From NCBI RefSeq assembly GCF_900114245.1, contig NZ_FOSK01000006.1, positions 248,001-312,000 of the forward strand: DNA of 64,000 nt. The letters are read 5' to 3'. Below are positions 61,823 through 64,000 of this stretch, piece by piece. A program made the position numbers and the translations under genes. Numbering within the stretch: position 1 is the first letter of the stretch; every line of letters starts with the position of its first letter. The notes under the pieces were generated by a model, which was given only the letters and a program-made list of their open reading frames with translations, ran no database searches and was not told where the DNA came from. The DNA is from Pseudovibrio ascidiaceicola (lineage in GTDB: Bacteria; Pseudomonadota; Alphaproteobacteria; Rhizobiales; Stappiaceae).

Positions 61823-62716
61823 TTATGCACCTGCCTCATGACCTGCCATTGCCATGGCGCTTTCCTGAACGGCCTTCTGAACCTTCTCAAAAGCACGCAC
61901 TTCAATCTGGCGTACACGTTCGCGGCTTACGCCAAACTCGGTCGAGAGTTCTTCCAGAGTGATCGGGCTTTCAGAAAGACGACGAGCTTCAAAAATGCGG
62001 GTCTCACGGGGGTTCAGTACGCCCATTGCATTTTTCAGCATATCGCGGCGGACATCGTATTCTTCCTGTTCAGCTAGTACAGCTTCCTGACTTTCAGCAT
62101 CATCCACGAGCCAATCCTGCCATTCGCTGGATTCACCTTCGCTGGAACGCAGAGGTGCGTTCAGGGAAGAGTCGCCACCCAGGCGGCGGTTCATGGAAAC
62201 AACTTCTTTTTCGGTTACGCCGAGAGTTGTCGCAATTTGCTGGACCTGATCTGGACGCAGATCACCATCTTCAAAAGCCTGAATTTTGCCTTTGACGCGA
62301 CGCAGGTTGAAGAACAGGCGTTTTTGGTTTGCTGTGGTGCCCATTTTTACGAGCGACCATGTGCGCAGGATGTATTCCTGAATGGAAGCCTTGATCCACC
62401 ACATGGCGTAGGTTGCCAAGCGGAAGCCTTTGTCCGGCTCAAAACGTTTTACAGCCTGCATCAGGCCGACGTTACCTTCTGAGATAACTTCGCCCAGAGG
62501 CAAGCCATAGCCGCGGTAGCCCATTGCAATTTTTGCAACGAGACGCAGGTGAGAATTTACAAGTCTTTCAGCAGCTTTAGGTTCGTCGTGTTCCCGGTAG
62601 CGCTTGGCGAGCATGTACTCTTCCTGCGGCTGAAGCATCGGGAATTTTCTAATTTCGTCTAAATAGCGGCTCAGACCGCCTTCGCCGCCCGTGAGGGCTG
62701 GTAGGTTACGGGCCAT
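61823..62716 (-). CDS. rpoH: RNA polymerase sigma-32 factor
   Basis: A 297-residue group 3 sigma factor. SRYLDEIRKFPMLQPQEEYM starts region 1.2; EGNVGLMQAVKRFEPDKGFRLATYAMWWI is region 2 (split here: EGNVGLMQAVKRFEPDKG then FRLATYAMWWIKASIQEYI), including the RpoH box QRLFFNLR-type region as QKRLFFNLR at about 130; region 4 ends with the helix-turn-helix ELSTEFGVSRERVRQIEVRA. Controls heat-shock genes; FtsH encoded here is both target and regulator in E. coli. Plausible paralogue RpoH2 cannot be excluded. Confidence 0.95.
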   Translation of the reverse strand: MARNLPALTGGEGGLSRYLDEIRKFPMLQPQEEYMLAKRYREHDEPKAAERLVNSHLRLVAKIAMGYRGYGLPLGEVISEGNVGLMQAVKRFEPDKGFRLATYAMWWIKASIQEYILRTWSLVKMGTTANQKRLFFNLRRVKGKIQAFEDGDLRPDQVQQIATTLGVTEKEVVSMNRRLGGDSSLNAPLRSSEGESSEWQDWLVDDAESQEAVLAEQEEYDVRRDMLKNAMGVLNPRETRIFEARRLSESPITLEELSTEFGVSRERVRQIEVRAFEKVQKAVQESAMAMAGHEAGA

Positions 62717-62866
62717 AAAGCACCCCTCCTTGCTTGGTGTTCCCGCCTGATCGAAGGATCAGGCTTTTCGGCAAACACACATTGGTGCCTTCAGATGAAG
62801 CGCACCTGAAGTTTCTATATGGGAACATTGTGGCCAAAACGCTACCAGATCGGCAATGTTTTTGAC

Positions 62867-63916
62867 CTAAATTTTTCGTAATGATTGAAGAATACCAGCA
62901 AAATCAGCAGGTAACTCCGATTCAAACTTCATGAATTCCTGCGTTCTTGGGTGCGCAAACGCCAAAAGTCCTGCATGTAGGGCCTGTCGCTTGAAGTCCG
63001 CCAACTGGGTTTTCAGTGGTTCTTGAAATTTATTGTATTTAGTTCTGAAGCCAGAACCGTAATCCATATCACCTATTAGCGGATTTCCGATGTGGGACAT
63101 GTGTACGCGGATCTGATGGGTTCTGCCTGTTTCCAGACGGCATTCGATCAAACTTGCAACGGGTGCTGCATCTTGAGGGCCGAAGCGTTCCTGCACCTGC
63201 CAATGGGTGATTGCGTGGCGACCGCCGGTTTTCAGTACTGAGATTTTCTGCCGGTTTGCAGTTGAACGGGCCAGATTGGCGTCTACAGTGCCTTTGGGTG
63301 CTGTTGGCGCACCCCAGACAAGCGCCTTATAGGCGCGCTCGAGAGGGCCGGTTTTGCCATGGTCGGCAAACTGAGCTGCGAGGCCCTGGTGGGCCATGTC
63401 GTTTTTGGCAACAACGAGCAGCCCTGTTGTGTCTTTATCGATGCGGTGAACGATGCCAGGGCGCTTGACGCCGCCAATACCAGACAAAGATGAACCACAG
63501 TGGTGAATCAAAGCGTTGACCAGTGTGCCAGTTGGGTTCCCTGCACCTGGATGCACAACAAGGCCTGCAGGTTTGTCGATGACGATCAGGTCGTCATCCT
63601 CATAAACAATGTTAAGCGGGATGTCTTCTGGCTGGGGTTCTGCAGCTTCCGGCTCAGGAACAATAAGAGTGATTGTATCTCCGGCACAGACTCTATATTT
63701 AGGCTCCAACACCGTGCGCTGGCCAATTTGAACCTGACCAGCCCGGATCAAGGCTTGAAGTCGGTTGCGACTGAAGTCATCTATATGCGCAGCAAGCACA
63801 GCATCCAAGCGGCGGCCGGTATCTTCCGGTTCCGGGGTGATGACTGTTGGTTGCTGCTCATCGGCAATTACAGAGTTTGTGAGCGGCTGGGTGCCCTCAG
63901 GAGATTTATCGTTCAT
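62867..63916 (-). CDS. rluD: Pseudouridine synthase RluD-family
   Basis: A 349-residue enzyme with an N-terminal S4 domain (about 30-95, RLDAVLAAHIDDFSRNRLQA) and a catalytic domain with RPGIVHRIDKDTTGLLV, in which the Asp of HRIDKDT attacks uridine. RluD makes pseudouridines at 23S rRNA helix 69. The initiator codon at 63914-63916 overlaps the divergent ATG at 63915. Confidence 0.93.
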   Translation of the reverse strand: MNDKSPEGTQPLTNSVIADEQQPTVITPEPEDTGRRLDAVLAAHIDDFSRNRLQALIRAGQVQIGQRTVLEPKYRVCAGDTITLIVPEPEAAEPQPEDIPLNIVYEDDDLIVIDKPAGLVVHPGAGNPTGTLVNALIHHCGSSLSGIGGVKRPGIVHRIDKDTTGLLVVAKNDMAHQGLAAQFADHGKTGPLERAYKALVWGAPTAPKGTVDANLARSTANRQKISVLKTGGRHAITHWQVQERFGPQDAAPVASLIECRLETGRTHQIRVHMSHIGNPLIGDMDYGSGFRTKYNKFQEPLKTQLADFKRQALHAGLLAFAHPRTQEFMKFESELPADFAGILQSLRKI

Positions 63917-64000
63917 GCGTGATCCTAATACTGACAGCGATGAGGCTGTACAGAACGAACTTGATCCAGCAGCTTTGAGGCTTCAAGCGAAGTTACGCCG
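63915..64000 (+). CDS. Start of a DUF6476-like small membrane protein, truncated by the window end
   Basis: Only 28 codons are present. The segment ELDPAALRLQAKLR at the end resembles the N-terminal region of DUF6476 proteins, which lie divergent to rluD in Rhizobiales as I recall; a membrane helix would follow outside the window. AGGAG lies about 11 bases upstream of the ATG. The two start codons share CATG. Confidence 0.6.
   Translation, partial: MRDPNTDSDEAVQNELDPAALRLQAKLR

Noticed and set aside
1-64000. CRISPR arrays, tRNA and rRNA genes
   Set aside because: I looked for regularly spaced repeats and cloverleaf-type sequences in the intergenic regions and saw none; a tRNAscan/Infernal run would be decisive.

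Overview
The window looks like a chromosomal segment of an alphaproteobacterium of the order Hyphomicrobiales (Rhizobiales), most likely a marine Pseudovibrio/Stappia-type organism. The gene orders are diagnostic: tkt-gap-pgk divergent from DUF4164-zapA with 6S RNA and 5-formyltetrahydrofolate cyclo-ligase beyond; ruvCAB-ybgC-tolQRAB-pal-cpoB-tilS-ftsH-glmM; serC-serA behind a serC-type leader; purA; rpoH-rluD. The genus is inferred from overall gene content and was not tested by any search.

Region by region. (1) Bases 1-7,800 are accessory: a 5'-truncated P-loop ATPase, a MotA/OmpA-like inner-membrane pair, an AbiTii-like putative phage-defence gene, an island of palindromic repeats in which a small GIY-YIG nuclease gene is bracketed by inverted copies, a C4-antisense-RNA-like structured element upstream of a small orphan gene, and an OmpA-like barrel gene flanked by ~95-bp direct repeats. 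(2) 7,766-16,400 is a set of small locally regulated units: a PPP-family phosphatase; a Tat-exported Acg-type nitroreductase with its own MarR regulator and two operator-like repeats; a TetR regulator divergent from an EamA exporter and a short TrmO-like gene with two operator palindromes; and a CesT-like chaperone candidate next to a large orphan protein that resembles a type III effector. (3) 16,434-25,000, all on the minus strand, holds efp-suhB, a Sel1 repeat protein, a divergent ThiE-like gene and the glycolysis/pentose phosphate block pgk, gap, tkt. (4) 25,500-36,800 is mostly plus strand: DUF4164-zapA, a convergent GlcNAc-type PTS permease, 6S RNA, 5-FCL, a YmdB-type phosphodiesterase, a YebC regulator, then an Lrp regulator and two TauE/SafE permeases on the minus strand, then ruvCAB-ybgC. 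(5) 37,000-47,450 is the Tol-Pal envelope system, tilS, ftsH and glmM. (6) 47,700-57,400 holds an outer membrane protein, serCA, an M42 peptidase, an EamA exporter, purA and a large membrane-anchored protein of unknown role. (7) 57,470-64,000 holds a TPP riboswitch with a thiamine-precursor ABC permease and binding protein but no adjacent ATPase, a CHASE2 protein with a degenerate cyclase domain, rpoH, rluD and the start of a DUF6476-like gene.

How it works together: the plus-strand tol-pal/ftsH/glmM block maintains the envelope and quality control; serC-serA form the first committed steps of serine synthesis under one leader; tkt, gap and pgk provide central carbon flux. The accessory genes at the left end and the effector-like pair near 13-16 kb are the parts least explained by known systems. 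No tRNA or rRNA gene and no CRISPR array was seen.
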